A stretch of 31,308 nt of DNA from the IMG/VR virus record IMGVR_UViG_3300044796_000119, positions 1 through 31,308 of that record, one strand, 5' to 3'. Position 1 is the stretch's first letter. The number at the start of each line of letters is the position of its first letter. Positions 19,345 to 25,971 of the stretch are shown here, piece by piece. Origin of the DNA: a virus. The translations under genes and the position numbers were made by a program. The notes under the pieces were generated by a model that ran no database searches, was not told the origin of the DNA, and saw only the letters and a program-made list of their open reading frames with translations.

Positions 19345-20945
19345 TGGCGCGCATTTTAACGTTGGACACTGACCCGCGCGAATTGAGCGGGTTCCTGCGG
19401 CATAGTCTCTACAACGGAGTTGATTGCTGCTCAACAAAGGAACTTGCCGACCTGTTGCGTAAGCGCATGTCGCCAATGACGCGTCGGCTCTATAAGTTCG
19501 AGATGGGTTGCCAAGCGCCCGCCTTTCAAATGATGCTACGTGGCGTGCGCGTGGACCTGGCCGCTATTCAGGAAGCTCTTACGTCATTGGAGGCTGATTA
19601 TGCGACAGAGGCTCGCGCGGGTGACACTCTATTGCATGGGGTGTGGGATGGAGTAGCGCTTGAAACAGGACGGTGTTCCGGTTCCGATAAAAGACACAAG
19701 TGGCCGCGTGGAGTGCCCGACACCGACCGAGTGTGCGAACGCTGTGGATCACCACGCGTTGTCCGCGAGCCTTTCAACCCTAACAGCAGCGATCAAGCCT
19801 GGCATCTGTTCTATGAAGTCTTCAAGCTCCCGCCCATGCAGAACAAGAAAGGCGAGGTAAGCACCGATGAAGAAGTCCTCCAAAGGATTGAACGCAAGTG
19901 GGCTGGAAAGCTCCCTGCGTTTTGTGCGACGAGAATTTTGGCGGCACGGGCTATTAGGAAGCAAATCGGTGTCCTTAAATCAGGTGTCTCCGCAAATGGA
20001 CGCATTCATTCAACGTTTGTTGTTGGCGGCGCGTGGACCGGTAGATGGTCCTCGACCGCTTCACCGTTTGACGAAGGTACGAACCTTCAAAACATAGCTG
20101 AGAAGCTGCGCTATATCTTCATCGCGGACCCAGGAATGGAGCTTTTCTATGCAGACCTTGAGCAAGCTGAAAGTTGCTGTGTCGCTCATTTGGCTGGCGA
20201 TGAAAGTTATATCGCCGCACACGCTTCGGGCGACGTGCATACCTATGTCTCACGACTGCTCTGGCCAGAGTTACCGTGGACTGGCGATCTTGCGCGAGAT
20301 AAAGCCATCGCGGGCAACACCCACCCCGAGTGGGACCGGGATCATGATTACCGATACAATGCTAAGCGCATTCAGCACGGAAGCAATTACCTACTCTCGC
20401 CAACAGGTGTCGCGCGCATCGCTCACATTCCAAAAGCCGCTGCTGATGAAGCCCAACAACGATACTTTGATGCCTTCCCTGGAATAAGGCGGTGGCACCA
20501 TGCGACAATCGCGGCCCAAAAAGTTGCCATGGTTCTCACGTCCCCTAGCGGACGAATCTGCCAATTCTTTGGCCGGCCGTGGGACGAGCATACGCAAAAG
20601 CAAGGGGTCGCGTTTGTGCCACAGTCTATGGTCGGAGATATCCTCAACGTGGCACTCTGGCGCGTCTGGAACGAGATGGACCCCGGCGCCCTTGAAATCC
20701 TCGCCCAAGTCCACGACGCTATCCTGGGCCAGTTCCGTGCGAAGGCAACGGTCACGGTCCACGGCCAAAGATATACTGCGGCAGAGCGGCTTCTCGAACT
20801 GATGCGTGTGCGCGTGCCGATTGTTGGCGTAGACGGCAAAGAGCGCGTCATGGTGATTGGGACAGAAATGAAGTGCGGCCAGAACTGGTCCAAGTTCAAC
20901 GACGACCCGAAGAAAGGCCGCATAAACCTGGGCGGTTTGCGATGA
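19344..20945 (+). CDS. Family A DNA polymerase, ExoIII plus polymerase half
   Basis: This 533-aa protein has at its N-terminus SLYNGVDCCS, the ExoIII YxxxD motif (Tyr23, Asp27), so it continues the proofreading domain begun in the gene at 17337. A Cys/His cluster near residues 110-136 (GRCSGSDKRHKW, then VCERCG) looks like an inserted zinc ribbon. Polymerase motif A is DLEQAES (Asp271, Gln274, Glu276). Motif B is RYNAKRIQHGSNY (Arg337, Lys341). Motif C is QVHDA (Asp458). His345 stands where Phe or Tyr is usual and Ala459 where Glu is usual. There is no own ribosome binding site; the start overlaps the previous stop. Confidence 0.9.
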   Translation: MARILTLDTDPRELSGFLRHSLYNGVDCCSTKELADLLRKRMSPMTRRLYKFEMGCQAPAFQMMLRGVRVDLAAIQEALTSLEADYATEARAGDTLLHGVWDGVALETGRCSGSDKRHKWPRGVPDTDRVCERCGSPRVVREPFNPNSSDQAWHLFYEVFKLPPMQNKKGEVSTDEEVLQRIERKWAGKLPAFCATRILAARAIRKQIGVLKSGVSANGRIHSTFVVGGAWTGRWSSTASPFDEGTNLQNIAEKLRYIFIADPGMELFYADLEQAESCCVAHLAGDESYIAAHASGDVHTYVSRLLWPELPWTGDLARDKAIAGNTHPEWDRDHDYRYNAKRIQHGSNYLLSPTGVARIAHIPKAAADEAQQRYFDAFPGIRRWHHATIAAQKVAMVLTSPSGRICQFFGRPWDEHTQKQGVAFVPQSMVGDILNVALWRVWNEMDPGALEILAQVHDAILGQFRAKATVTVHGQRYTAAERLLELMRVRVPIVGVDGKERVMVIGTEMKCGQNWSKFNDDPKKGRINLGGLR

Positions 20946-21076
20946 ACGCCTGCGTGCTGCCTAACGTGATTGTGTTCGATGCCCCGACCTGGGGTCTATG
21001 TCTCGTCACGACGTTCTTTGCGCTTGCTGGACTGGTTTGGTGGATAGTGGAGCAAGGCGATGACGAAGGACGATAA
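20942..21076 (+). CDS. 44-aa single-span membrane protein
   Basis: The ATG at 20942 overlaps the polymerase stop (ATGA). The product has one membrane helix (LCLVTTFFALAGLVWWIV, residues 18-35) and an acidic tail. Its end overlaps the next gene. It is one of several tiny membrane proteins interleaved with replication genes. Confidence 0.55.
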   Translation: MNACVLPNVIVFDAPTWGLCLVTTFFALAGLVWWIVEQGDDEGR

Positions 21077-22085
21077 GAGCCCTTTATTTCCAAAGGTGAA
21101 ACCATGGTCGAAGTCCGTTGCCGGTGCTACCTTGCTGACGGAACTTACCGAGACGTTCAAGCGTTTCCTTGTTCTCCCGGACGGTGGCGACTTGGTGTTG
21201 CCCCTTTGGGTACTGTTTACACACACCTTCAACTTGTGGTCAACGAGCCCCAGGCTTGCGTTTATCTCGAAGGGTCCAGGCGCCGGGAAGACTACGGCTC
21301 TTGGTGTATTGAAACAACTTGTTCCGAAGCCCATTGCAACGGTAAACATGACAACGGCGGTGATGTATCGGGTGATCGAAAAGTACCAGCCGACCTTGTT
21401 GATAGACGAGGCGGACACGTTCACGGAAGACAACAAGGAAATGACGGGCATCTTGAACTCGGGGCATACCAGGGACACGGCTTTCGTATGGCGCTCCCAC
21501 CCAGAAACTTTCGAGCCGGAAATGTTTTCGACTTGGGGACCAATGGCGATAGCAAAAATCGGTACGCTCCCACCCGCGCTGTGGACGCGCAGCATCATCA
21601 TTCCCATGAGAAAGAAACTCCGCACCGAGTTTGTCCAGCGGTTGCTGCCCGGCGACTTCCATCGCCAAGACCAGCTTCATGCCAAGTGCGCCCGGTGGGC
21701 TATGGACCATATGGAGAGCTTGAGCGACCGCGACGTGGACTTTCCGCACGAACTGGACGATCGGACCTGCGACAATTGGCGGCCCCTTCTGGCTATTGCT
21801 TCCGAGATTGGCCCGGCGAGCTTGAAGCGAGCGCGATCATCTGCTGTGAGCCTATCACGCCATGGATCACAGGGTACACCGGAAGCGCGTTGCGCCGAGT
21901 TTGTTCGGCAGCGGTTCGTTGCCTCGCGAAAGCCCGTGCCCGAGTTTGTTCTGCACCAAGCCGTAAGCAAATGGACAACGCCGGGCGAAGTGGCCCGCGT
22001 GGTATCCGAGTGCGTTGGGAGCGGCCTGATTAAGCGCGTGAAGCTGTCCGATGACAGGCGCGCGTATGCGCCGGGAGGCAAGTGA
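21060..22085 (+). CDS. DUF3631-like P-loop ATPase, possible helicase
   Basis: This 341-aa protein has Walker A GPGAGKT at residues 72-78, Walker B LLIDEAD with Asp116-Glu117, and then TGILNSGHTRDTAFVWR and a sensor-like IIIPMRKK. The order fits DUF3631-type proteins that often accompany phage or plasmid primases. A C-terminal winged-helix-like part (VPEFVLHQAVSKWTTPGEVA) could bind DNA. It is probably the helicase or helicase-loader function of this phage, since no DnaB-like helicase is seen. A long open frame inside it on the same strand (21104-22033) is a shadow. Confidence 0.6.
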   Translation: MTKDDKSPLFPKVKPWSKSVAGATLLTELTETFKRFLVLPDGGDLVLPLWVLFTHTFNLWSTSPRLAFISKGPGAGKTTALGVLKQLVPKPIATVNMTTAVMYRVIEKYQPTLLIDEADTFTEDNKEMTGILNSGHTRDTAFVWRSHPETFEPEMFSTWGPMAIAKIGTLPPALWTRSIIIPMRKKLRTEFVQRLLPGDFHRQDQLHAKCARWAMDHMESLSDRDVDFPHELDDRTCDNWRPLLAIASEIGPASLKRARSSAVSLSRHGSQGTPEARCAEFVRQRFVASRKPVPEFVLHQAVSKWTTPGEVARVVSECVGSGLIKRVKLSDDRRAYAPGGK

Positions 22086-22387
22086 TGCCATCAAGCCAGG
22101 ATGCGTTTGATGCCTGTGAACGGCTTGAGCCAATCGCCTATGCGTGCGGGTACACCATTGCGGTCTACGGGTCCGCGTTCTGGAAGGGTCAGGGCAATGA
22201 CATTGACGTGCTCGCAGTGCCATGGCGTAAAGATGCAGGCGGGCTCAAAAATGCGTTGGCCAAGTACGGTTACTTGATAATTCCAGGCCGTTATGGACAT
22301 GGCCTGCACAACGCGTTACCGGTCACGACGCGTGACCCGTTCTCGGGCCACTTGATTGATCTGCAAATCGTGGGGGGTGAGCGTTGA
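22085..22387 (+). CDS. Nucleotidyltransferase-fold protein
   Basis: This 100-aa protein has all three acidic positions of the polymerase-beta/minimal nucleotidyltransferase fold: GSAFWKGQGNDID (Gly29-Ser30, Asp39, Asp41) and a third Asp92 in LIDLQIV. It is the catalytic domain alone. Substrate unknown: it could add AMP or other nucleotides to RNA, protein or a small molecule. It overlaps the helicase-like gene by one base (GTG at 22082 is an alternative start). No partner HEPN gene, as in toxin-antitoxin pairs, is recognised next to it. Confidence 0.7.
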   Translation: MPSSQDAFDACERLEPIAYACGYTIAVYGSAFWKGQGNDIDVLAVPWRKDAGGLKNALAKYGYLIIPGRYGHGLHNALPVTTRDPFSGHLIDLQIVGGER

Positions 22388-22632
22388 CGTGGGCCGAGTT
22401 CAAGCGTTTACAACGGCTCGCTGCTGCCGACACGAACCCTTGGCAAGCACGCGGGAGCAACATATATGATGATCAAGACGTTCTGATCGCGGAGTTCAAA
22501 AAGCCCGACGCGGCGGCCCTCGTTGTCGAGCTTCACAACGGTTTCATTCCTGTGTGCAATCTGGTAATCTGGGCCGTCGCAAAGTGGAAGGACGCAAAGA
22601 ATGTCAAGCAAGTTCGCGCTGACGAAGACTGA
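22384..22632 (+). CDS. Hypothetical protein with TTG start
   Basis: This 82-aa protein starts at a TTG overlapping the previous stop (TTGA), with GGGGTGAG just before it. No ATG or GTG is available early in the frame. N-terminal helix (WAEFKRLQRLAAAD), then strands and a helix around AAALVVELHNGFIP. Its end overlaps the next start by 32 bases. Function unknown. Confidence 0.55.
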   Translation: MTWAEFKRLQRLAAADTNPWQARGSNIYDDQDVLIAEFKKPDAAALVVELHNGFIPVCNLVIWAVAKWKDAKNVKQVRADED

Positions 22633-23380
22633 AAAAGACGCGGTGCGCACGGCAAACGCGCATGATCCCAAGGTGCTGTTTTGGGATATTGAAGCCACCG
22701 GTTTGAACGCTACGTTTGGGACCATTCTCTGCATTGGCTTCATGTGGGAGACGGACAAAAAGCCCACGGTTTATACGATCCTGGACGCAGGCTCAGGTTT
22801 GCGGTCGATGTTGAATGACAAGCACGTTGTGCAGCGGTTTGCGGAGGTTTACAATACGGCCGACGTGTCCGTGACCTGGTACGGCGACCGGTACGATTTG
22901 CCAATGGTACGGACTAAGTGCCTCAAGCACGGGTTGCCGCCGTTGGCACCAGTCAGGAACTTGGACTTGTGGAAGTCGGTACGTTACCGGTTCAAGCTCC
23001 ACAACAACCGGCTTGCATCGTGGCAGCAGTTCTTGAAAACCGAACACGAAAAGACCAACATAGACTTTGACGCGTGGCTTGCTGCGGCGCATGGCGGGAA
23101 GAAAGCCATGAAGGAAGTGGTGGACCACTGTGCAAAGGACGTGTTAGCGCTGCGCGACCAGTACCATAAGCTCAAGCCGTGGCTGTCTGAGCAACCTGAT
23201 CAGTGGACATTCACGGGCAAAGAAGCGTGTCCGTCTTGCGGCTCGTTCAACTATACGCGGCAGGGCACAAAAACGACCGTCACCCGCATTTATCAGCAAT
23301 ACCAGTGCAAGGCATGTGGGCATTGGTTTCGAGGCGCACACACGCTTGGCAGTGCGCCTTTCCGTTCATCGCCAAGCTAA
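22601..23380 (+). CDS. 3'-5' exonuclease of the RNase H fold with zinc ribbon
   Basis: This 259-aa protein has an N-terminal DEDD-type exonuclease core: FWDIEATGL (Asp29, Glu31), then TWYGDRYDLPMV, then HCAKDVLALRDQYHKL as the final D-motif helix. A C-terminal zinc ribbon (CPSCGSF, then CKACGHWF, residues about 210-245) is added and probably binds DNA or RNA. It is separate from the proofreading domain of the polymerase, so the phage encodes two such exonuclease domains. It may degrade host nucleic acid or process replication ends. Confidence 0.8.
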   Translation: MSSKFALTKTEKDAVRTANAHDPKVLFWDIEATGLNATFGTILCIGFMWETDKKPTVYTILDAGSGLRSMLNDKHVVQRFAEVYNTADVSVTWYGDRYDLPMVRTKCLKHGLPPLAPVRNLDLWKSVRYRFKLHNNRLASWQQFLKTEHEKTNIDFDAWLAAAHGGKKAMKEVVDHCAKDVLALRDQYHKLKPWLSEQPDQWTFTGKEACPSCGSFNYTRQGTKTTVTRIYQQYQCKACGHWFRGAHTLGSAPFRSSPS

Positions 23381-23398
23381 CGGAGGACATTTGGACAA

Positions 23399-23719
23399 AT
23401 GACCGAAATCCCTGTGGTTGCCGCGCCAGAGAAAATGATCCCTGGCGTACGCGTATCGGTCCAGTTGTATGTGATTGGCGAACAAACGCTTGAGCCCAAC
23501 ATCTTCAACGTCACATACGTTATCAAGGAAGATGGCAAAGGGCTCACCGTTGAGGCGATCAACAAGTGCGCGTCGATCATGAAGGAAATCGCGGCCACGA
23601 AGATGAACCAACCGGTTGTTCTTATGACGGACGCGCAGATCGCCGATTATGATCGCATCCTTGAAGCGCAGCAAGAGGCGCTTGAGCGAAGGGCGGAGAA
23701 AGGATATAGTGATGCTTAA
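23399..23719 (+). CDS. Hypothetical protein
   Basis: This 106-aa protein follows ACGGAGGAC at 23380-23388. Strand-rich N-terminal half (VRVSVQLYVIGEQTLEPN, FNVTYVIKEDG), then helices (VEAINKCASIMKEIAATK) and a charged helical tail (DYDRILEAQQEALERR). Function unknown. It overlaps the next gene slightly. Confidence 0.6.
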   Translation: MTEIPVVAAPEKMIPGVRVSVQLYVIGEQTLEPNIFNVTYVIKEDGKGLTVEAINKCASIMKEIAATKMNQPVVLMTDAQIADYDRILEAQQEALERRAEKGYSDA

Positions 23720-24149
23720 GGCGGGCTGTAAGATGCCATACTGGTATATGTGTTCGGGGTATACCAGTTTCCCAAACGGTAAAGAGGCCGCGTTCGGTGC
23801 AGCCTGTGAAGCGACAGCCGCGAAGTATGACAAAGACCCTATGTGGCTAGGGGTGATCGCACGGTTCCCGCGCGCCCTGCGTGCTGTTTCCAAAGTGTCC
23901 GCGTTTGGTTCTCAAAAGCATCAAGCCTCAATGTCGGATATGAGCTACCGTCATGTGCCCGATGCCGATACGGTGTATTTGGAAGCAGTGGGGCGACATC
24001 TTACGGACCGCGCGATTAAGGGACGATATAACCAAGAGGACGGAGGACTTAGGCATCTTGCGCAGCTTGCTTGGAACTCGCTCGCGGCCTTGGAAGTGGA
24101 GCTTGAACAGGACGAGCAGGTTTCTAAGAAACCAGAAAGACTGGCTTGA
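23712..24149 (+). CDS. dATP/dGTP diphosphohydrolase-like (DUF5664 type)
   Basis: This 145-aa protein starts at ATG 23712 (GTG at 23709 possible) after GGAGAAAGGAT. The layout RFPRALRAVSKVSAFGSQKH followed by a helix YLEAVGRHLTDRAIKG and then GGLRHLAQLAWNSLAALEVE resembles the phage family in which P-x-x-A-L-x-x-V-x-x-V-x-x-F-G-x-x-K-Y is followed by a H-L-x-x-x-x-W-N helix (dATP/dGTP diphosphohydrolase N-terminal, DUF5664). Such enzymes trim dNTP pools. The match is distant and from memory. It is the last gene before the terminator. Confidence 0.5.
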   Translation: MLKAGCKMPYWYMCSGYTSFPNGKEAAFGAACEATAAKYDKDPMWLGVIARFPRALRAVSKVSAFGSQKHQASMSDMSYRHVPDADTVYLEAVGRHLTDRAIKGRYNQEDGGLRHLAQLAWNSLAALEVELEQDEQVSKKPERLA

Positions 24150-24181
24150 CAGCGTTCGGCGTTTGTTCTAAGATTGGGTTT

Positions 24182-24204
24182 CATGTCGGCCGTCCACCGG
24201 CATG
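24182..24204. other. 8-bp hairpin before the main terminator
   Basis: CATGTCGG (24182-24189) pairs with CCGGCATG (24197-24204) with one G-U pair around a 7-nt loop. No T-run follows. It stands between the last early gene and the terminator and may protect or process the transcript end. Confidence 0.35.
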
Positions 24205-24224
24205 TGTCCTCCGTTCGAGCAGAG

Positions 24225-24256
24225 CCCCCGACCGAAAGGCCGGGGGTTTCTGTTTG
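24225..24256 (+). terminator. Rho-independent terminator of the early block
   Basis: CCCCCG (24225-24230) pairs with CGGGGG (24241-24246), with an inner CC/GG stem and GAAA loop, followed by TTTCTGTTTG. It ends plus-strand transcription just before the convergent late operon. Confidence 0.85.
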
Positions 24257-24712
24257 TCAAACGTAGGCGGTTGCCGAAAGGATCGTGATAAGACCGTTGG
24301 GATCGATCTTGTTGGCGGGCGTAAATAGCCGCCATTTGAGGTAGCCGCAGGCTTCTAGGCCCGCAGCCGCAAGCTCCGAACAGAACCAGCTATCATCTTC
24401 GCGCCAGTTGCGATCAGCGGCAAACCCCAAGATGGCGGTCTTGTCGTATGGCTTGCCAATCTGGGCGTGGATGAAGTCGTAGAACTTAGCCGAAACGTCG
24501 GGGTCGCTGGGAAGGTGAACGTAGGTGCAGCCGACTTCCTCTCCCTGAAGGTAGTCCGCGTCTCGGGTCCGCACACCGTCGTCTAGGCGAGCGCCCGTAA
24601 GGTGCTCGTCCGGTTCGACGCTATCAACGTGGGAAAAAGGCCCGTGTCCGTACCATTCAATCAGTTCGGACGCGAGCCCTTTGCCTTTGGAGAAACGTAG
24701 CGAAATGGTCAT
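24257..24712 (-). CDS. Permuted NlpC/P60-like cysteine protein
   Basis: This 151-aa protein has an early His (GPFSHVDSV, His28) and a later Cys (SWFCSELAAAG, Cys111), with GKPYD between. This order (His before Cys) is that of circularly permuted papain-like proteins of the YiiX/YaeF group. It may act on peptide, amide or lipid bonds and could help lysis or cell entry; it is the last gene of the right minus-strand operon and follows the lysis genes. Confidence 0.7.
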   Translation of the reverse strand: MTISLRFSKGKGLASELIEWYGHGPFSHVDSVEPDEHLTGARLDDGVRTRDADYLQGEEVGCTYVHLPSDPDVSAKFYDFIHAQIGKPYDKTAILGFAADRNWREDDSWFCSELAAAGLEACGYLKWRLFTPANKIDPNGLITILSATAYV

Positions 24713-25128
24713 AGACCAACCAACGGAGCAAGCGGTCCAAGCACAGTCGCAAGCGCCGCGCCACCTGCGGCCTCAATGCCGCCCTTGGCAATGCTCTGCT
24801 GGATGTCCAGAAGCATAGGGTAGACCGCCGCCTTGAACGCAGGGCTTCCGCCAGTGGTGATAAGCTGGTTTAGGTCAGCAATCTGCTGCATGATTTGCGC
24901 TGGTCCAACGATAGGACCGCCAAGCTGCGGAATTTTCAAGCCCGCCACATAATCTGCTAGGTAGTTCCAGGCGGTCGCGTAGACCGTATTGCCGTTAGCC
25001 GTAGCATCGGCCGCAGCCGCTTTCAAGTCGGCCACGGCATCGGCCTGGCCCTTGGCAATGAGTCCCTGGAGCCCCGCAAGAAACTTTCCGACGAAATCCG
25101 TGGGAGCCGTTGTAGTAGTTGCCATCAT
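24709..25128 (-). CDS. Hypothetical Ala-rich protein in lysis region
   Basis: This 139-aa protein (start ATG 25128, or 25125) has an all-helix, Ala/Gln-rich pattern with FLAGLQGLIAKGQADAVADL and a hydrophobic, Gly-rich C-terminus (ALATVLGPLAPLVGL). It overlaps the neighbouring genes by 4 bases on each side. Function unknown; a virion or lysis accessory protein is possible by location. Confidence 0.6.
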   Translation of the reverse strand: MMATTTTAPTDFVGKFLAGLQGLIAKGQADAVADLKAAAADATANGNTVYATAWNYLADYVAGLKIPQLGGPIVGPAQIMQQIADLNQLITTGGSPAFKAAVYPMLLDIQQSIAKGGIEAAGGAALATVLGPLAPLVGL

Positions 25129-25364
25129 TTGCCTCCGTTGTTGAGAAGGGCGAGGGCCTTGGCTTCACCCACCTTGACCCACCAGGACCATGCGCAGCCA
25201 CCAAGCGTCATCCCCATGCCCATGATAGCGACTTCGGTATTGGCGTCTCCATAGCCATAGGTCATAAGCGCGCCGCCTGCAACGGTAAGCGCGTGCCGTA
25301 ACATGCCAGCCGCAATTTTCTTCACCAAGTCACTGGCGAGGAAGTGTTTCAGGAAACCCATCAT
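25125..25364 (-). CDS. Holin candidate, Pam3-gp28-like
   Basis: This 79-aa protein starts at ATG 25364 with GGAGG nearby; the longer open frame upstream lies inside the endolysin gene. It has two hydrophobic segments (LRHALTVAGGALMTYG and VAIMGMGMTLGGCAWSWW) after a basic N-terminal helix. The R-H-A-L-T-x-x-G-G-A-L pattern and A-W-S end fit phage holins of the Pam3-gp28 type (from memory). Directly downstream of the endolysin. Confidence 0.7.
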   Translation of the reverse strand: MMGFLKHFLASDLVKKIAAGMLRHALTVAGGALMTYGYGDANTEVAIMGMGMTLGGCAWSWWVKVGEAKALALLNNGGK

Positions 25365-25777
25365 GCTTGTCCTCCGGTTGCCGCTACGAGCGCTGCGATC
25401 ACGCGCCGTGACCATCCGAGCCCATAGCGAGAAAACAATGGACTGGCGGCGTACCGCACAATCCTTTGAGCCGCGTATTCTGCCACAGACCATGCCGCCG
25501 TTGCAAGGATGGCGTTGGCCGTGCTGACACCCTCGTTCACGGCGCAGTCAAAGTGCATGAGGTCGAGGCCCTCGGGCAAGTTCTGACAACCCGCCGCGAG
25601 CCAGTAGTCGGTGAAATAGACGGACTTGGCTTGGTCTATGGTAAGGTTCTTGATATCGAGCGTGGGGTGGAACCGCTTGCTGATGCCCATGTTGGTTTCG
25701 CCGCCTGGGTCGTTCGGGTCCGAAATATAACCACCTTCTTCGGACAACACGAACGCGATAGCTCTGGCCCAACTCAT
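25361..25777 (-). CDS. Endolysin, GH108 muramidase
   Basis: This 138-aa protein carries the GH108 signature: EEGGYISDPNDPGGETNMG with the catalytic Glu14 of EGGY. Later parts (VYFTDYWLAAGCQNLP and HFDCAVNEGVSTANAIL) match the rest of the family domain. It cuts the N-acetylmuramic acid to N-acetylglucosamine bond in peptidoglycan. There is no signal peptide, so it needs a holin. It lacks the full C-terminal peptidoglycan-binding part of longer relatives. Overlaps both neighbours by 4 bases. Confidence 0.9.
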   Translation of the reverse strand: MSWARAIAFVLSEEGGYISDPNDPGGETNMGISKRFHPTLDIKNLTIDQAKSVYFTDYWLAAGCQNLPEGLDLMHFDCAVNEGVSTANAILATAAWSVAEYAAQRIVRYAASPLFSRYGLGWSRRVIAALVAATGGQA

Positions 25778-25971
25778 TTACCACCTCGTTTCCATTCGCG
25801 CAACGCAAGGGCGATACGGATTGCTAGAAGTGTGATGCCTCCTACGACCGCAATGATCTGTCCGGCTTCCATAACATATTGGAGCCATAGCGGAAGGGTG
25901 ATAGCGCCGGCCGAAAAGCCAATATCAAGCGCGTCAGAGACGTGAGCCGTGATCTGTGATTGATCGTTCAT
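25774..25971 (-). CDS. Small membrane protein, second holin candidate
   Basis: This 65-aa protein has one clear membrane span (residues 34-55, AGQIIAVVGGITLLAIRIAL) preceded by a weaker hydrophobic segment (FSAGAITLPLWLQYV) and followed by a basic tail (REWKRGGK). The layout resembles T7-type class II holins. It lies immediately upstream of the endolysin. It could be the main holin, with the gene after the endolysin as an antiholin, or the reverse. Confidence 0.6.
   Translation of the reverse strand: MNDQSQITAHVSDALDIGFSAGAITLPLWLQYVMEAGQIIAVVGGITLLAIRIALALREWKRGGK

Noticed and set aside
21104-22033. A 309-codon open frame on the plus strand inside the helicase-like gene
   Set aside because: The overlapping frame 21060-22085 has Walker A and Walker B motifs and operon overlaps on both sides; the other frame has shadow-like composition and no binding site.
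24160-24230. tRNA gene in the convergent gap (GTTCGAGC resembles a T-loop)
   Set aside because: No acceptor, D or anticodon stem can be drawn around it; the region is explained by two hairpins, one a terminator.
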